A DNA stretch of 64,000 nucleotides from Piliocolobus tephrosceles (Eukaryota; Chordata; Mammalia; Primates; Cercopithecidae), in contig NC_045438.1 of the NCBI RefSeq assembly GCF_002776525.5, positions 147,290,095 through 147,354,094 on the forward strand, written 5' to 3'. A program made the position numbers and the translations under genes. The stretch's first letter is position 1, and each line of letters starts with the position of its first letter. This document shows positions 32,249 through 44,871 of the stretch, one piece after another. The notes beneath the pieces were generated by a model. The model was not told where the DNA came from. It searched no databases and saw only the letters and a list, made by a program, of their open reading frames with translations.

Positions 32249-35200
32249 TCTTTTTATTGTTTTGCATAACATTTTAAAATTCAAAGTGATAGTATTCTAT
32301 TACTTGAAGTCTATGTGGAAAAAGACTAGTGAAGCAAATAAAAATGCTGTTTTAGAAAAGTAATAACAGCTTAAAATATTCAGTCCTCAAAACTTTATTT
32401 CTGATTATTGTACAAATAAATAAATAATGAATAAACAATTCTTTCCAAATTCTTTAGCTTGCAAGAAAGCTACCAGACAAAAATATGAAACAAATTTAAT
32501 GTTAATTATTAAAATACACCCTCCCAATAGTATTTCCTCGAAAAAACACGGAAATAAATGCCCCTTGAGGAACTACTTGCCCCTGTATAGGCGTCCTCAT
32601 GATCAGTGTGTGGCTTTGTTGAGTATTAGTCTTGAGGTTAAATAAGGCCCTAGACTGATAAATGAAGGAAACATCTATGAATAAGTAAACCCTGTCATGA
32701 TAATGAGTGGTTGATTTGGGGTAATTTGTTTTATATGCCTATTTCAGGTAGTGTTTCTACTAAGGTCTCATTCTCTCCCACCTCCACTCCATGTAGGCAC
32801 CCCACACTCTCTGCTCTCTTTGAAAATACGGGATTTTCTTCGCAAAGTTATTGTGGTCCTTCCTCACCCTGAAAAGAGGTGACAGCATAAAAGCAGTGCC
32901 ATGCCAGGAGTGGGAAAATCTCTTCCCATGCAATGAGCACGTCACTGGCTGTGTCCTAGGTGAAAAGATAACAGGGATAATGAAAAATAAGAGTTTCTAA
33001 ACTTTTCAAACTAACCTCACTGCCCGTCAAATTTTAGAGTTGAAATTTTGTTGTTTGGTTAAAAATTAAGAAAAATTGTGGCAGACTGTAATTATTTCCT
33101 AAGCTGTGTAGTCTGCTGTGAGCTATCAGAGTTCTGTAGAAAGTGCAGAGGTTGGAGATCAGCTTCAAGCCCTCCTGTGCTTAGGTAAGTCCTCTTGGAT
33201 CCTCACTTAGAAGCAAGTATAACCAGTTCATTTAACAAATGAGAGCAGGTGCTATCCCTTAAGAAACTGAAAATTGCTATATGAATGTAGGTTGCTGGGA
33301 TGTTGATATCACTATTATAACTAGAAAGGTCCATGATGGCACAAGAGAGTAAGTTATAATCTGGAAATTTTTGTGGGGGGATCATTTTCAATCAAATTAA
33401 CCCATTCTGCAATGACTTTTAACAAGATCATCTTTCACCATGTGATCGTCTCCTTTTTCCAAGTAAGGTCTTACATGCAAGATAAAATTAACACTAAAAA
33501 CAAATGTTAAGAAAAACGATGCTCCCACATTTAAATAAACATGGCTTCCTCTTCACTATTTGAGTTCAAAATTACACAGGGCACATCATATTAACAGCAT
33601 ACTCATAATTCATATTTTCTCCAATATCATTAGAATTACAATATAAATGGTAATGGCTTTACAAAGAAAATACAGGTACTGGCTTTGTACAGGAATTTTA
33701 TATTCTAAAAGATCCCTAAATATGTAACCCCTGTCATATAGCTTAGAACAACGATCAGAAATGTTAATTTCTTGACTGTTTCCTTTTCTCTATCATCTTA
33801 TTCTTTCCCCATTATATGACTTTTTCCTTGGATACTGTATGATTGTCCCTTAATTCTTCATCTCTCATCTTCTTCTCTGCCTTATGCTTGCAACATTAGC
33901 TAGAATTAGCCTTTAATAATAATATTTCATGATATATTTCATTACATAGTTGATAGACTAGAGAAGGTATCAGTGGTTGATAAAATAGGTTGGGTTCAAG
34001 TGAGATTCTGACTTTTGTTTGGACAAGCTGTTTAGTTTTGACATCTATAAAGTGAGAAAAGCTTAAAGAAGCATATATAAAATTATTAACTAAAATATAC
34101 TACAGAATGTATTTTAAAATTTTACTTCTCATTTTGTTTGTTCAACATTCTGATTTAGTTGCTAGGCTAAGAGAATATTTTTATCAAAAACATACTATTT
34201 ACACCACATGTCTGCTCTCATTATCTTTTTGAAAAATTGTCAAATATATTCGTAAATAATGATTCTTCAATTTCCTTATTAAACCAATGTTTGGATAGAT
34301 CCATTAGCCATTTTGGAGATAATATATCTTTTTGCTACTGAAAAAAAAAAAAAAGATCAGAGGAAAACTTTAAATAATACCCAACCAGGTTGAAGACATA
34401 TCATACTCTTTAAATCAAGCTTTGGTTTTATAAATCAAATGTTCTGGTTTTGTTGAAAACACCTACTTTCCTAATGTATTCATTTTTAGTAGTTAATGAA
34501 AGGACACTGAGAAAAAAACCACATAAATTGAAGCTTCTAAACGTAATTAGGCAGTTAAATCAAATCTCTGAAATATTCATAATCATTACAATGCAGAAGT
34601 AGTTCTTACTGTATTTGATAACAGATACATTCTCTAACACAATTAAGTGTGTATGTGTAAGGGGGGATGGGGAGTAGGAATTTATCAAAACAATAATTAT
34701 CATGATATCTAAGAAATAGCATAAAAATGGAAATGAGCCAATGTATTAAAGTGAAGGGGAAAAAATCTCTCAAGTGAAAAGCAAGAGACTTTAAAAACAA
34801 TACAATATTCGATCAATTTTCATTCTACTCAAGTCTATTTAAATTAACTGAGAATACCCAAAAGCCTCAAAAAGCATATTTCAGTATGATTCCAATTTAA
34901 GAAGGAGAGGCCTTGCTTATGTAAATAATTCAAATGAATAGCAGAGTTGTGGATTTTAAAAATCATAATTCTTATCTAATAGTTAGGGGGCTGTGAGGAT
35001 TGCTTTTTAAAAACCAACATCCATCCCATGAAGACATTCTCAGATTACGGGGACAGGAAGACCCTTTGCCTAAGCTGCCTTGTGCTTTATGAGATTTCAC
35101 ATTCTAGCACACATGTACTGTCCTTCATGTGCAGGCGGCTTGCTACGCAAATAAATTCAAAGCAATATATTTGTCTCCTTTAGACTATAATTTACAAAAG

Positions 35201-35574
35201 AAACCAAGCAGATCTAAAATTTCACCATTGAGGAGATGAGTTACATATTTAGCGACTCACTTGTCTTGCCTGTGCATTGTTTTAAATGCCAGTCTGTGTT
35301 CACTTCTTTGTGAGTCACTGTTTGGCCTTGCAATAGTAACACCAAATTAATCAGCATTAAACACCATAAACAATCTATGATTTTAAATTAACTAATGTAT
35401 AGAAAAGTATTTTCTTTTAGAACTGTACTTACATGCATACAAAAATAAGAATCAAGGGTTAAACCTTTAATGCTCCTCTTATCACATAGTCTTAAATGAA
35501 GTAATTAACATCTGTTCCACCTAAGGATGTACGCTAGGAAAAAAAGTCTCCATTCCATTTTATCACTTAACAAA
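32249..35574. other. Unique AT-rich intronic DNA, repeat-free
   Basis: About 3.3 kb with no recognised transposable element. The stretch 34840-35420 looks constrained (see findings). No exon recognised. Confidence 0.5.
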
Positions 35575-35795
35575 TAACTATGGTAAGCAATTTACAAATA
35601 TCAGCCAGTTCGATACGCAAAACACCCCATGCAGTAGAGATCTCTTCATGAGGAGCCTCAGACCCAGAGGCATTAAGTCTCTTGCCCACAGTCCCACAGC
35701 TGGTAGGTGACGGGCACAGCCCACATTCAAACTCTGGAGTCTGGCTCCAAAGGCCAAGCTCTAAACTACCATGCTATGCAACCTCTTCAATTTTA
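35575..35795 (-). repeat. MIR SINE, well preserved
   Basis: 'gaggagcctcagacccagag', 'tcttgcccacagtcccacag', 'ctggtaggtgacgggcacag' and 'actaccatgctatgcaacc' cover nearly the whole MIR in reverse. Confidence 0.85.
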
Positions 35796-36609
35796 CAGAC
35801 AAGTGATAGTTATAAAGTAATGTTACAAATGCTTAATTAATCTTGGGGAGCAGATTACTACCATGAAGCCTGCTGTGAAGTTAAAATGGTCCCTTCTTTA
35901 TTAGAAGACTTTTGCTAAACCAATATGAAATATTCACAACTTGAGGAGATAAAAGTCAAATGACACCTTTCAAGTCACCAAGGGATCAAAGAGACTATGC
36001 AGCTAAGATGGTAACTTTAACATTCATTTATTTATTAGTAATTTTAAATCTGTCTGGTTTTTAAAAATGGAGAAGTCAGTGTACAATAAATGACACACAT
36101 AACCATGCAGCCTTTGAAAATAAAAATAAAAGACTAAACCTGTGGAAGAAAAAGTAGAAGCTAATTATAATCTAAACCTAAGTTTAGGTCACTATATTGA
36201 GTGCTAAATTTGTCTCTGAGCTTCCTGAGAGTCAAGGCAAAAAAAGAGGCATGGTTACTCAGATGAGCTTTGTTGTTTCAACAAAGAGGGGTTAGCAGCT
36301 TTATTTGGAAAGCAAATTTAATAAAACAAATAGACTTGTAATTCTAACCAATTTAGTAAACAGATTTTATAGTTAGAAAACCTATTTTATCATCCCTGTC
36401 TAGGTAAGTGCTTTGCAAGTCAAAGCTGCCCAAAATACATCAAAATAAAATACCACAATGTATTGCCATACCTAAGTATCTTTTGGCTGTGTAACTGCAG
36501 TTTCAGCTCTGTGATACCTTGGAGCCACCATTAATGCCCAGTTGGATTAATGGCCTCCTAATGGGATTCTTGACTTTATTTTATGTTCTCTCTGATCCAT
36601 TTCCCATAA
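35796..36609. other. Unique AT-rich intronic DNA
   Basis: No exon or repeat recognised. Confidence 0.5.
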
Positions 36610-36745
36610 TCCATAATCCATCCAGAGAGATATTTTAAAAACTCAAGTCTGGTCATGTCATCCCTCCACTTAAAACCCTACAATGGTTCCCCACTGCTCT
36701 CAGGAGAAAGCCCAACGCCTTATATTACCACATAAAGCCCAACTT
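36610..36745. repeat. L2-like fragment
   Basis: 'tctggtcatgtcatccctcc', 'aaaaccctacaatggttccc' and 'agaaagcccaacgcc' resemble a common LINE-2-type segment. Family uncertain. Confidence 0.45.
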
Positions 36746-36754
36746 TATTTTTCA

Positions 36755-37574
36755 AATGAGTGCACAGGAGGCCATATAATGAAGATGCCATAATTTAACC
36801 ACTTTCCTATTAATAGACATTTGGCTTGTTTCCAATTTTTAGCTATTACCAACAATAACACATATCTCTTTGGATACAGGGGTGAGCATTTTTCTAGAAG
36901 TGGCATTACTAGGTTGAAGGAAGAATAGTTACACTTTTGATTTTCATATATATATATAGTTAAATTGCCCTCCAAAATGGCCTTATCAATGTGTTTTTTT
37001 TTTCTTGGCATCATTTAGCACTGTGACCACAGCCTCTCTCCACATAGTTTATGAGGGTTTTCTTACCTACACCCAACAATACTGTATATAACATTTTTTT
37101 TAACTGTTTTTGTTGTAGTTTTTGTTTTCTTAATTGCTATTGAGAGGGAACTCTTTTCCTATGTTTATTGAATCTCTTTGTTCATTTTTCTGTTGAGTTA
37201 TAATAACTGAAATACAATTATTGAGACTATTTTTCCTTATTTAAACTTTGTTTATCATCATTCATTATATGTAAGTTTTTTACTAATTTGTACTAAAATT
37301 TATCAAAAACCCTGTTGGACTTTTGACTAAGATTATACTGACTCTACTGAATAACACAGGGACAGTTGATACTATCATCATGTTACACTGTCCTACACAA
37401 GAATACATTATCTGTTATAGTCTTCAGAAAAATATCCCTTTTCATCATAAAGGTCTTACAACATGTATTTTTTGTTAGATTTATTTCCAGGTATATTTGC
37501 TTAGTTCCTTGAGTGAATGAGATCTTTTTCTATTGTGTTTATTTAATTTGTCCCTTTCTGTTAATTTTTCTTTC
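36755..37574 (-). mobile_element. Old L1 (L1M) fragment
   Basis: Reverse-oriented L1: 'ctattaatagacatttggct', 'tttctagaagtggcattact', 'ttaaattgccctccaaaatg', later 'gttagatttatttccaggta'. It probably resumes after the next Alu. The frames are broken. Confidence 0.7.
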
Positions 37575-37859
37575 TTTCTTTTTTTAACTGAGACAGGATC
37601 TCTTTTTTTTTCTGTCACTCAGACTGGGGTGCAGTAGTGTGTGCAATTACAGTTCATTGCTGCCTCAAACTCCTGAGCTGAAGAAGCTGGAACTACAGTT
37701 GTGTGCCACCACACCTTGCTAATTTTTAAATATTTCTCATAGAGACGGGGGTCTCACTATGTTGCCCCAGGCTGGACTCAAACTCCTGCCCTCAAGGATT
37801 CCTCCTGCCTCAGCCTCCCAAAGTGTTGGGATGATAGGGGTGAGTCATTGTGTCTGACC
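37575..37859 (-). mobile_element. AluJ-type element in old L1
   Basis: Strongly diverged full-length Alu. Short duplication ttaatttt on both sides. Confidence 0.9.
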
Positions 37860-38239
37860 TTAATTTTACTTTTGATGGTATCTTGCAGTTAGCTCAAACT
37901 CAGGGGTCTTACTAGTTTTTCAGTTGATTTTCCTGCAGTTTCTGTAATTGCTTGTGTATTCGTCTGCATTCTCTGGTAGAACAAAATTTCCATGAGAAAG
38001 GAAACTACTTCTACCTTTCAGTTATAGTCCCACTACCTAGCACAGGTCCTCGAGCTCAATAGGTAATCAGTAAGTAGTTTTTGATCTAAATAAAATAGAA
38101 AATGTGGACTCTCAAGCTTCTCTTCTCATCAGTGGGTGTCAATGCATGCTCATTTCTCCCTATAATGGTCAAACTTCTTGAACAAATGAACCTAGGATTC
38201 TACTATCCAAAACTTAATGATTAACTTATGAAAATAGCA
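37860..38239. other. Probable L1 remainder and L2-like relic
   Basis: 37860-37960 may continue the reverse L1. At 37990-38070 'cactacctagcacaggtcct' followed by 'gctcaataggtaatcagtaa' looks like an L2 3' end. The rest is unrecognised. Confidence 0.35.
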
Positions 38240-38880
38240 CCTATGAACATTTAAAACACTTTCCTAAATAAGCACTGAATTAAAGTCCAAATAAGTCGAC
38301 TGAAAAATAGAAAAGATCAGAACATTATGCACAGAATTAAAAAACAAACAGACACAATATTCAACTTTAGCATTTAGAAAAATAAGAACAACTCCAACAA
38401 CATCCACACCCTAAGAAATGAAGAAGTAATATAAAATATTACAAAAATAGAAAATATAAAAATAGGCACAATTACTCATCCAAGAGTATTTTTGAGTGTG
38501 GGGGGGATGGAGGAGGAAAGGAGGGTGTTGTGGGGAGGTGAAGAAGGAAAAACCTCACAAAACCAAAACGAAATTTACAAAAAATTAATACTGAAGCAGA
38601 CAAAACATTGGCAAAGCCAATCAAGAAAAGAAAAAAAAAATAAATAAATAAATAAAAGACAACATGAGGAATGAAAAGGAAATGCTGAGAACCAGGAGAA
38701 TATTATATACAACTCTATGCTAATAAATGTGAAAAAGAATGTTAATGAAATGGGTAGTTATTGGAGAAAAGAATTATAAAAATTGATTCAAAAATTTTAA
38801 AAAAAGGAAGCCAATGTACACACAAACAACTGAAAATGTCATTAAATAATTTCCTGCTAAAAGACTCTGGGGAAGAAAGC
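38240..38880 (+). mobile_element. Old L1 (L1M) ORF2 fragment
   Basis: 'ggcaaagccaatcaagaaaa', 'aggaatgaaaaggaaatgct' and 'tacaactctatgctaataaa' correspond to the region between the L1 endonuclease and reverse transcriptase in forward orientation. An (AAAT)n tract sits at 38632-38657. Not functional. Confidence 0.65.
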
Positions 38881-38892
38881 TTTAATTTTAAT

Positions 38893-39170
38893 TTTTAATT
38901 TTTTTAGAGACAGGGTCTTGCTGTGTCACCAGGCTGGAGTGCAGTGGCATGATCCTAGCTCACTGCATCCTCAAATCCTGGGCTCAAGTGATCCTCCCCT
39001 CTCAGCCTTCTGAGTAGCTGGGACTATAGGTGCATACCACCATACCTGGCTAATTTTAAAATCTTTTTTTTTGTAGAGAAGAAGTCTCTCTATGTTGCTT
39101 TGCCCAAGCTGTTCTCGAACTCCCGGGCTCAAGTGATCTGCCTGCCTCAACCTCCCAAAGTGTTGGGATT
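38893..39170 (-). mobile_element. AluJ-type element, 5' truncated
   Basis: Diverged reverse Alu stopping at 'aaagtgttgggatt', so about 25 bases of the 5' end are missing. It interrupts or abuts the forward L1 fragment. Confidence 0.9.
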
Positions 39171-39607
39171 CAAACTTTCAAGAAACACAATCTCCATGCT
39201 ACAGAAAGAGATCCAGAGCACAGGAAAAAAATACAGAAAATAATCCCACTAGATTTTAGGAAGGCAACATGACTAGGACTGGAAAACCCTGACCACGGTG
39301 CATGGAAAGGGAATAATAAAACGGGATCCTTTGCCTCGGGGTACGAACATCACGAAGAGAGGAGGCTCTAGAGGGTTAGTTCCAGCTTGACCATTTCGTA
39401 GTGATGCACTTTGTCCTAGTCACTTTCCTCTGATACTCCCGATTGTGAGGGTTCAATGAAATAACCCCCATATAAAGCACTTAGTATCAGGTGAGCAACA
39501 AAATATTGACTGGCCTTAGGGAGAGGACTGTTCATGTCCCCTTAAAATATGTGAAAATCTGCCTATGTATCAGTATGTTCATTTTTCTGAGAGGAAGGTT
39601 CACAGTT
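39171..39607. other. Unclassified intronic DNA
   Basis: 39171-39245 may be more L1 ('aagaaacacaatctccatgc'). The rest, including an MIR-like trace near 39440-39490, is not firmly assigned. Confidence 0.35.
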
Positions 39608-39621
39608 TCCATGAGATTCTC

Positions 39622-39922
39622 TCTTTTTTTTTTTTTTTTGAGACGGAGTCTCTCTCTGTCGCCCAGGCTGGAGTGCGGTGGCCAGATCTCAGCTCACTGC
39701 AAACTCTGCCTCCCGGGTTTACGCCATTCTCCTGCCTCAGCCTCCCGAGTAGCTGGGACTACAGGCGCCCGCCACCTCGCCCGGCTAGTTTTTTGTATTT
39801 TTTAGTAGAGACGGGGTTTCACCGTGTTAGCCAGGATGGTCTCGATCTCCTGACCTCGTGATCCGCCTGTCTCGGCCTCCCAAAGTGCTAGGATTACAGG
39901 CTTGAGCCACCGCGCCCGGCCC
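39622..39922 (-). mobile_element. Young AluY (Old World monkey type)
   Basis: Nearly consensus Alu with 'cacctcgcccggctagtttt' and 'caggcttgagccaccgcg'. A perfect 14-bp duplication (tccatgagattctc) is at 39608-39621 and 39923-39936. It is one of the best clues to the lineage. Confidence 0.96.
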
Positions 39923-39999
39923 TCCATGAGATTCTCGAACGGGTCACAGCCCACAAAATGTTCAGATCCGTTGCTACACATGATTCTTACTTCTGAACA

Positions 40000-40620
40000 C
40001 AGATGCAAAACAAAAGTCTGGATGAAATATAAGCAAAATAAATACAATGGCACATTATACAAATCCTTCACCAATAACAAAAAAAGATTAATCATTGGAA
40101 CTGAAGGCCCTGGGGTGAGAGTGTGGACAGCTTTTCTAGAAAGCAATTTGGCAGTTTCTACCAAAACCCCTTTAACCTAATAGTATCTGGGCCCTTTAAC
40201 CTATTAATTGTGCTTCTAGGAATACATCTATAGTATAAAGGATTTATTATGAAGTAATTTATTCTAATAAAATATTGGAGACAACCTGAATGTCCAACAA
40301 TAGTGGAATAGTTAATAAAGTGATGTATCCATTCAATGGCATAGTATTATGTAGCCATTACAGGAAAGGTTTCTGAGAACTTCAATGACACAAAACAGCA
40401 CTCATAATATGATTTTTAGAAGTAACTTGTATGCAGTATAATGACAGCATTGTAAAATAAAATAAATACCCAAGGTCTAAAGGAAGCAAATACTCCAAAC
40501 TGATCGTAATGGTGAGACCTGGGTGCTGGACTATAGTGATTATTTTTTTCTTTTTTCTTCTCTTTACTTTTCAGATTTTCTATATAGTAGGTATTTTTTT
40601 AAACAATCAAATCAAAGCCA
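40000..40620 (+). mobile_element. Old L1 (L1M) 3' end
   Basis: 'gaaagcaatttggcagtttc', 'gtgcttctaggaatacatct', 'caacctgaatgtccaacaat' and 'atggcatagtattatgtagc' are the end of L1 ORF2 and 3' UTR. The left limit is approximate. Confidence 0.75.
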
Positions 40621-41000
40621 TTTAAAAATATCTTACTAATAAAAGTGGGTAATTAGGTGATCAGAGCTACTGTTCCCTGCATGGTGATGGTGACAATATT
40701 ACTTCAACTTTTTATTTAGTATTAAGATAATTTAAAAATACTGCTGATTCATGACAGGGCTGTAAACAGATTATCATTTATAAGTCTTCTAAATAGCCTA
40801 ACAGTGTCAACTAAAAGCAGTGGAATCTGTCTGGGGAGGTTAGGGTACTTATTGTCTTCCTCAGCCTCTGTAAATTACACAAAGCTTTCCCTACCTTCAA
40901 CACGAAAATATCAGTAAAAAAAAATTCATTGCATCAGAAACATTTTAGAAATAGTGTCATGGCTTTTTTAATGCCAAACTTAATAAGAAAGAAAACCTTT
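40621..41000. other. Unique intronic DNA
   Basis: Nothing recognised. Confidence 0.45.
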
Positions 41001-41015
41001 AAAAACCCGTAAGTA

Positions 41016-41317
41016 GGGTCGGGCGTGGTGGCTCACGCCTGTAATCCCAGCATTTTGGGTGGCAGAAGCGTTGGATCACGAGGTCAGGAGTTCAAGACCA
41101 GCCTGGTCAAGATGGTGAAACCCTATCTCTACTAAAAATACAAAGATTAGCCGGGTGCAGTGGCAGATGCCTGTAATCTCAGCTACTCGGGAGGCTGAGG
41201 CAGGAGAATTGCTTGAACCTGGGGGGTGGAGGTTGCAGTGAGCCAAGATCGTGCCACTGCACTCCAGCGTGGGGGACAGAGTGAGACTCCATCTCAAAAA
41301 CAAACAAACAAACAAAC
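41016..41317 (+). mobile_element. AluS/Y-type element
   Basis: Full-length Alu with an (AAAC)n tail. Imperfect 15-bp duplication aaaac-c-taagtag on both sides. Confidence 0.94.
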
Positions 41318-41322
41318 AAAAC

Positions 41323-41614
41323 TCATAAGTAGATAATGTATTTGAAATAAGAAAACAAATAAAACGACTTTTGTTATTTTTCTTCCTAACCCCTGTATTA
41401 CTGGAGGTGATTTATCCCACCAGCGCCTCTGCAGACAGTAAAATATGGCCCTGGTGACCATCTCAGGGGTGGCATCTCAGGTAGCATGCTTTCAGCATTT
41501 TATCAGACAAGGCTGGAGACAGCAGACATTAAATGTCACTTGTGTGGTCCACAGAACATTAGCTGTCTTCATTGTTGTTTTGCTTCTCTCAGTGATAGGT
41601 ACGAATTTGCCTAC
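41323..41614. other. Unique intronic DNA
   Basis: Nothing recognised; a 100-codon open frame from 41445 runs into the THE1 LTR and is fortuitous. Confidence 0.45.
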
Positions 41615-41975
41615 TCATATGGTTTGGCTGTGTCCTCACCCAAATCTCATCTGGAATTGTAGCTCCCATAATTCCCACATCATGGGAGGGACCCAGTGGG
41701 AGGTAACTGAATCATGGGGGCGGGTCTTTCCCGTGCTGTTCTGGTGAGAGAGAGTAAGTCTCACCAGATCTGACAGCTTTACAAAGGGGAGTTCTTCTGC
41801 AAACCCTCTCTTGCGGGCTACCATGCCAGATGTGACTTTGCTCCTTCTTACCTTCCGCCATGATTATAAGGCCTCCCCAGCCATGTGGAATTGTAAGTCA
41901 ATTAAGCCTCTTTCCTTTACAAATTACCCGGTCTTGGGAATGTCTTTATCAGCAGCACGAGAACAGACGAATATA
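41615..41975 (+). mobile_element. THE1 (MaLR) solo LTR
   Basis: Clear THE1 LTR in forward orientation: 'ggtttggctgtgtcctcacc', 'gaattgtagctcccataatt', 'catgggggcgggtctttccc', 'ttccgccatgattataaggc', and 'tctttatcagcagcacgaga' at the end. Near full length. Flanks cctac and tctac may be the 5-bp duplication. Antisense to CDKAL1. Confidence 0.95.
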
Positions 41976-42005
41976 TCTACATTCATCAGAAATTTGATGA
42001 CTTTT

Positions 42006-42293
42006 TTTCTGAGACAGAGTCTTGCTCCGTCACCCAAGGCTGGGGTGTAGTGGTGCGATCTCAGCTCACTGTAACCTCTGCCTCTTGGGTTCAAGCGATT
42101 CCCCTGCCTCAGCCTCCCAAGTAGCTGGGATTACAGGTGTGCACCACCAAGCCTGGCTAATTTTTGTATGTTTTGGTAGAGATAGGGTTTCGCCATGTTG
42201 GTCAGGCTTGTCCTGAACTCCTGGCCTCAAGTGAGCTGCCTGCCTCAGCCTCCCAAAGTGCTGGGATTACAAACATGAGCCATTGCGCCAGCC
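42006..42293 (-). mobile_element. AluS-type element
   Basis: Full-length reverse Alu with an 18-bp target duplication differing at two positions (41988-42005 and 42294-42311). It sits 30 bp from the THE1 LTR. Confidence 0.94.
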
Positions 42294-42311
42294 AGAGATC
42301 TGATGACTTTT

Positions 42312-44559
42312 CTATCACTTTTTCATCTTGTCAGAAAACAGATGAACCCACCAAGGGTTATACTAAATTATTATCACTTTTTAAATCACACAGGTTTTTG
42401 GTGGGGACAGAGGTGCATGGCATTTGTAATATCTGCTCATCTGTATTTATCACCATGGGGCAGACTTTGTGAAATATTCCAGTTGTATTTTTTTTAATGC
42501 CCAATTTGTAGACCATTTTAGTTTGCTTCTGCCTGTATTTCTTTCATCGGGATAAAAATCGTCCTATGTAGGTTCCCACTTTCTCTACATAAATAATCTC
42601 TCCTTTCCCCCTCACATGAATTTCTCACAAGTCTTGACTAATCTGGAACTTCGTCTTGCAGCCCAGGAGGTGTATCTACATTAAAGTAGCTCCTGTCTTG
42701 GTCAGAAAAGAATGCACTTACATATTTATGTTTTGCTGAAGGAGGATATTTATAAAGAAGAGGAGAGGAGAAAAGGGTATATGAGGGAGAGACAGAAACT
42801 GAGATAGATGGGAATTAAAAGTAAGACAAAGATATAGAAAAATATCAAAGCTCTGCTGATCAAAGCTCTGTTGGTTAGCAAATAGATTACCTAAAAGAAA
42901 ACTGGTAAAAGCCTACTATTTATGTGGGCTATGGGTATGACAGTACATTACAAATTGTTTTTATAGCTCTTTGAAACTACACTGATTTTTAGAATATTCC
43001 CTTTAGCCCTTAGAAACAGATGGTATTATTTTATTTTGAAATTACCCTTCCACTTTTCCCAATTGTGGTATATTACTTTCTGATTTGTAAGACAATAGCT
43101 TTGAGTCCAAGGAAATGTGCAATTATACAAAAAAGACATTTTTCTCATGTGTAGCTATGTCAGTTAAATATTAAAGGGTCTTCCCACCAGTGAATCAAAA
43201 TTAATCTCTCTGTAGCTTCCATATGTTACCTGTACAGCATCCGCTCAAATGAGTTGTCTTTCTAGGCTGCTTGACATTTTAGGACCCTGAAAATGATCCC
43301 ATCTTGACTGAATCTCAAATGCCCTTCCTGAGCAACACTGATGAAACAGATGGAGCACCTGGATGTTATCTGCGTTAGATCTGGTTCTCAGGAGGAGGAG
43401 GAGGAGAAGATTGGGCACAATGGTGTTTGAGGTTCTCAACTGCCCTCAGAAAAAAGAATTGACTTGATTTACATTGATTTCAACTTGATTATCTTGATCT
43501 ACTTAACTGCATTTTCTGCTTTTATGCTCAAGCCATCGGTCAGCATGCTTCCAATGGTCAACTGCAGTCTGGCTACATGCAGGATATCTCAAATGCAGCT
43601 TGGAACATAACTTCACCATTCCTCAGGTTTACTGCAAAACGATAATGCTTTGCCAGTTCTGCAAAGCTGTTTATAATTTAGTATACTTTCTTGGGTGTGC
43701 ACATCTACTTATCAGCTTGCAATAGTTTCAAGGGCTTCTGAAGACATCTGTGGAATGAGATGACAGAGGGCCTTAGAAGCTCAGACATAGATTATGACAT
43801 CAGCTGGCAGGGCCCTGTGTCTCCTTGAGTAAGGCTTATGAAGCCATGAATTTAATTTATTAAATAAAATGGAATCTCCCGATTTATTTCACTGGTGAAG
43901 AATGTGTTAGACAAGGTACTGTTACATGGCCATCCATTAATAATACACTTAAGATTTTGGTCACTTAATCAGTTTATAAGATTTGCAGTAGCCATCTGAG
44001 AGTGGGCATTCTTAATGTGTCAAAGGAAGGTCAAAGAATAGAAAACTGAGAATCTTGGAGTTTCCATCAATTTGATGTGAACGACAGAGTGTGTATTCTT
44101 GACCACGGTGGGTCCTAAAAGAATAATTCTGGTGACATGGGCTAAATGATTTAAAGTTAAGTGGCTATTGTTGGATAGGGTTTTCATATCTGTTATAAAC
44201 TAATTGCCACCTTTGGTTCCAGGCTAATTAAATGTTTTCTAATATTTATAAAACAGTCCTGCCATAGTTCATATGAATCAGTCATGGTTACTTTTGGTGG
44301 CACATTAATTAGAAATGATTAAGTCAGTCACTTGTCAGCTTTGACAGTACCTTTGGCAGAAATATTTTAGAAAAGCAACTCTAAACTTAAAATCTGATGG
44401 CACTACTACTCAAACTTTCCCGCGGGCTCAAAAACACCACTGAAACTAAGCGCACATTTGTTAGAACTACAGGATATGCCATAAGCTAACCGTAGCCCAT
44501 AATAGATGTACAGCTTGGCAAGCCACAGTGCCTGTTTTGCTTTTCTCATATCACATTGC
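42312..44559. other. Unique intronic DNA, repeat-poor
   Basis: No exon recognised. A short (AGG)n tract lies at 43392-43409. The segment 44200-44360 is rich in homeodomain-type motifs. Confidence 0.5.
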
Positions 44560-44735
44560 TTTCACCTACATTATCTCATGTGTTCCTCATGACAACTATT
44601 TGAAGTATCATTATCTCTAGGACACAGATAAGGAAACTGAGGCTCCCAGAGGTTAAGTGACATACTCAAGGTCACCCAGCTGGTATGTGGTGGAACCAGA
44701 TGTCAGTTTGGGTGTTCTGTCTCCGCAGTTGTTTT
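44560..44735 (-). repeat. MIR SINE, well preserved
   Basis: 'cacagataaggaaactgagg', 'cagaggttaagtgacatact', 'aaggtcacccagctggtatg' in reverse MIR order. Confidence 0.85.
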
Positions 44736-44747
44736 CTTTCCACTTTC

Positions 44748-44871
44748 ACACTTGCCCCCCTAAGAGACCAGCACTGATGCGGATATGAATAGGAACACCA
44801 TCACATGAGACACTTGCCCCCCTAGGAGACCAGCACTGATGCGGATATGAATAAGAACATCATCACATGAG
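44748..44871. repeat. 62-bp tandem duplication, two copies
   Basis: Unit 1 is 44748-44809 and unit 2 is 44810-44871, starting 'acacttgcccccct'. They differ at only three positions (59 of 62 identical), so the duplication is recent on the scale of this intron. Confidence 0.95.
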
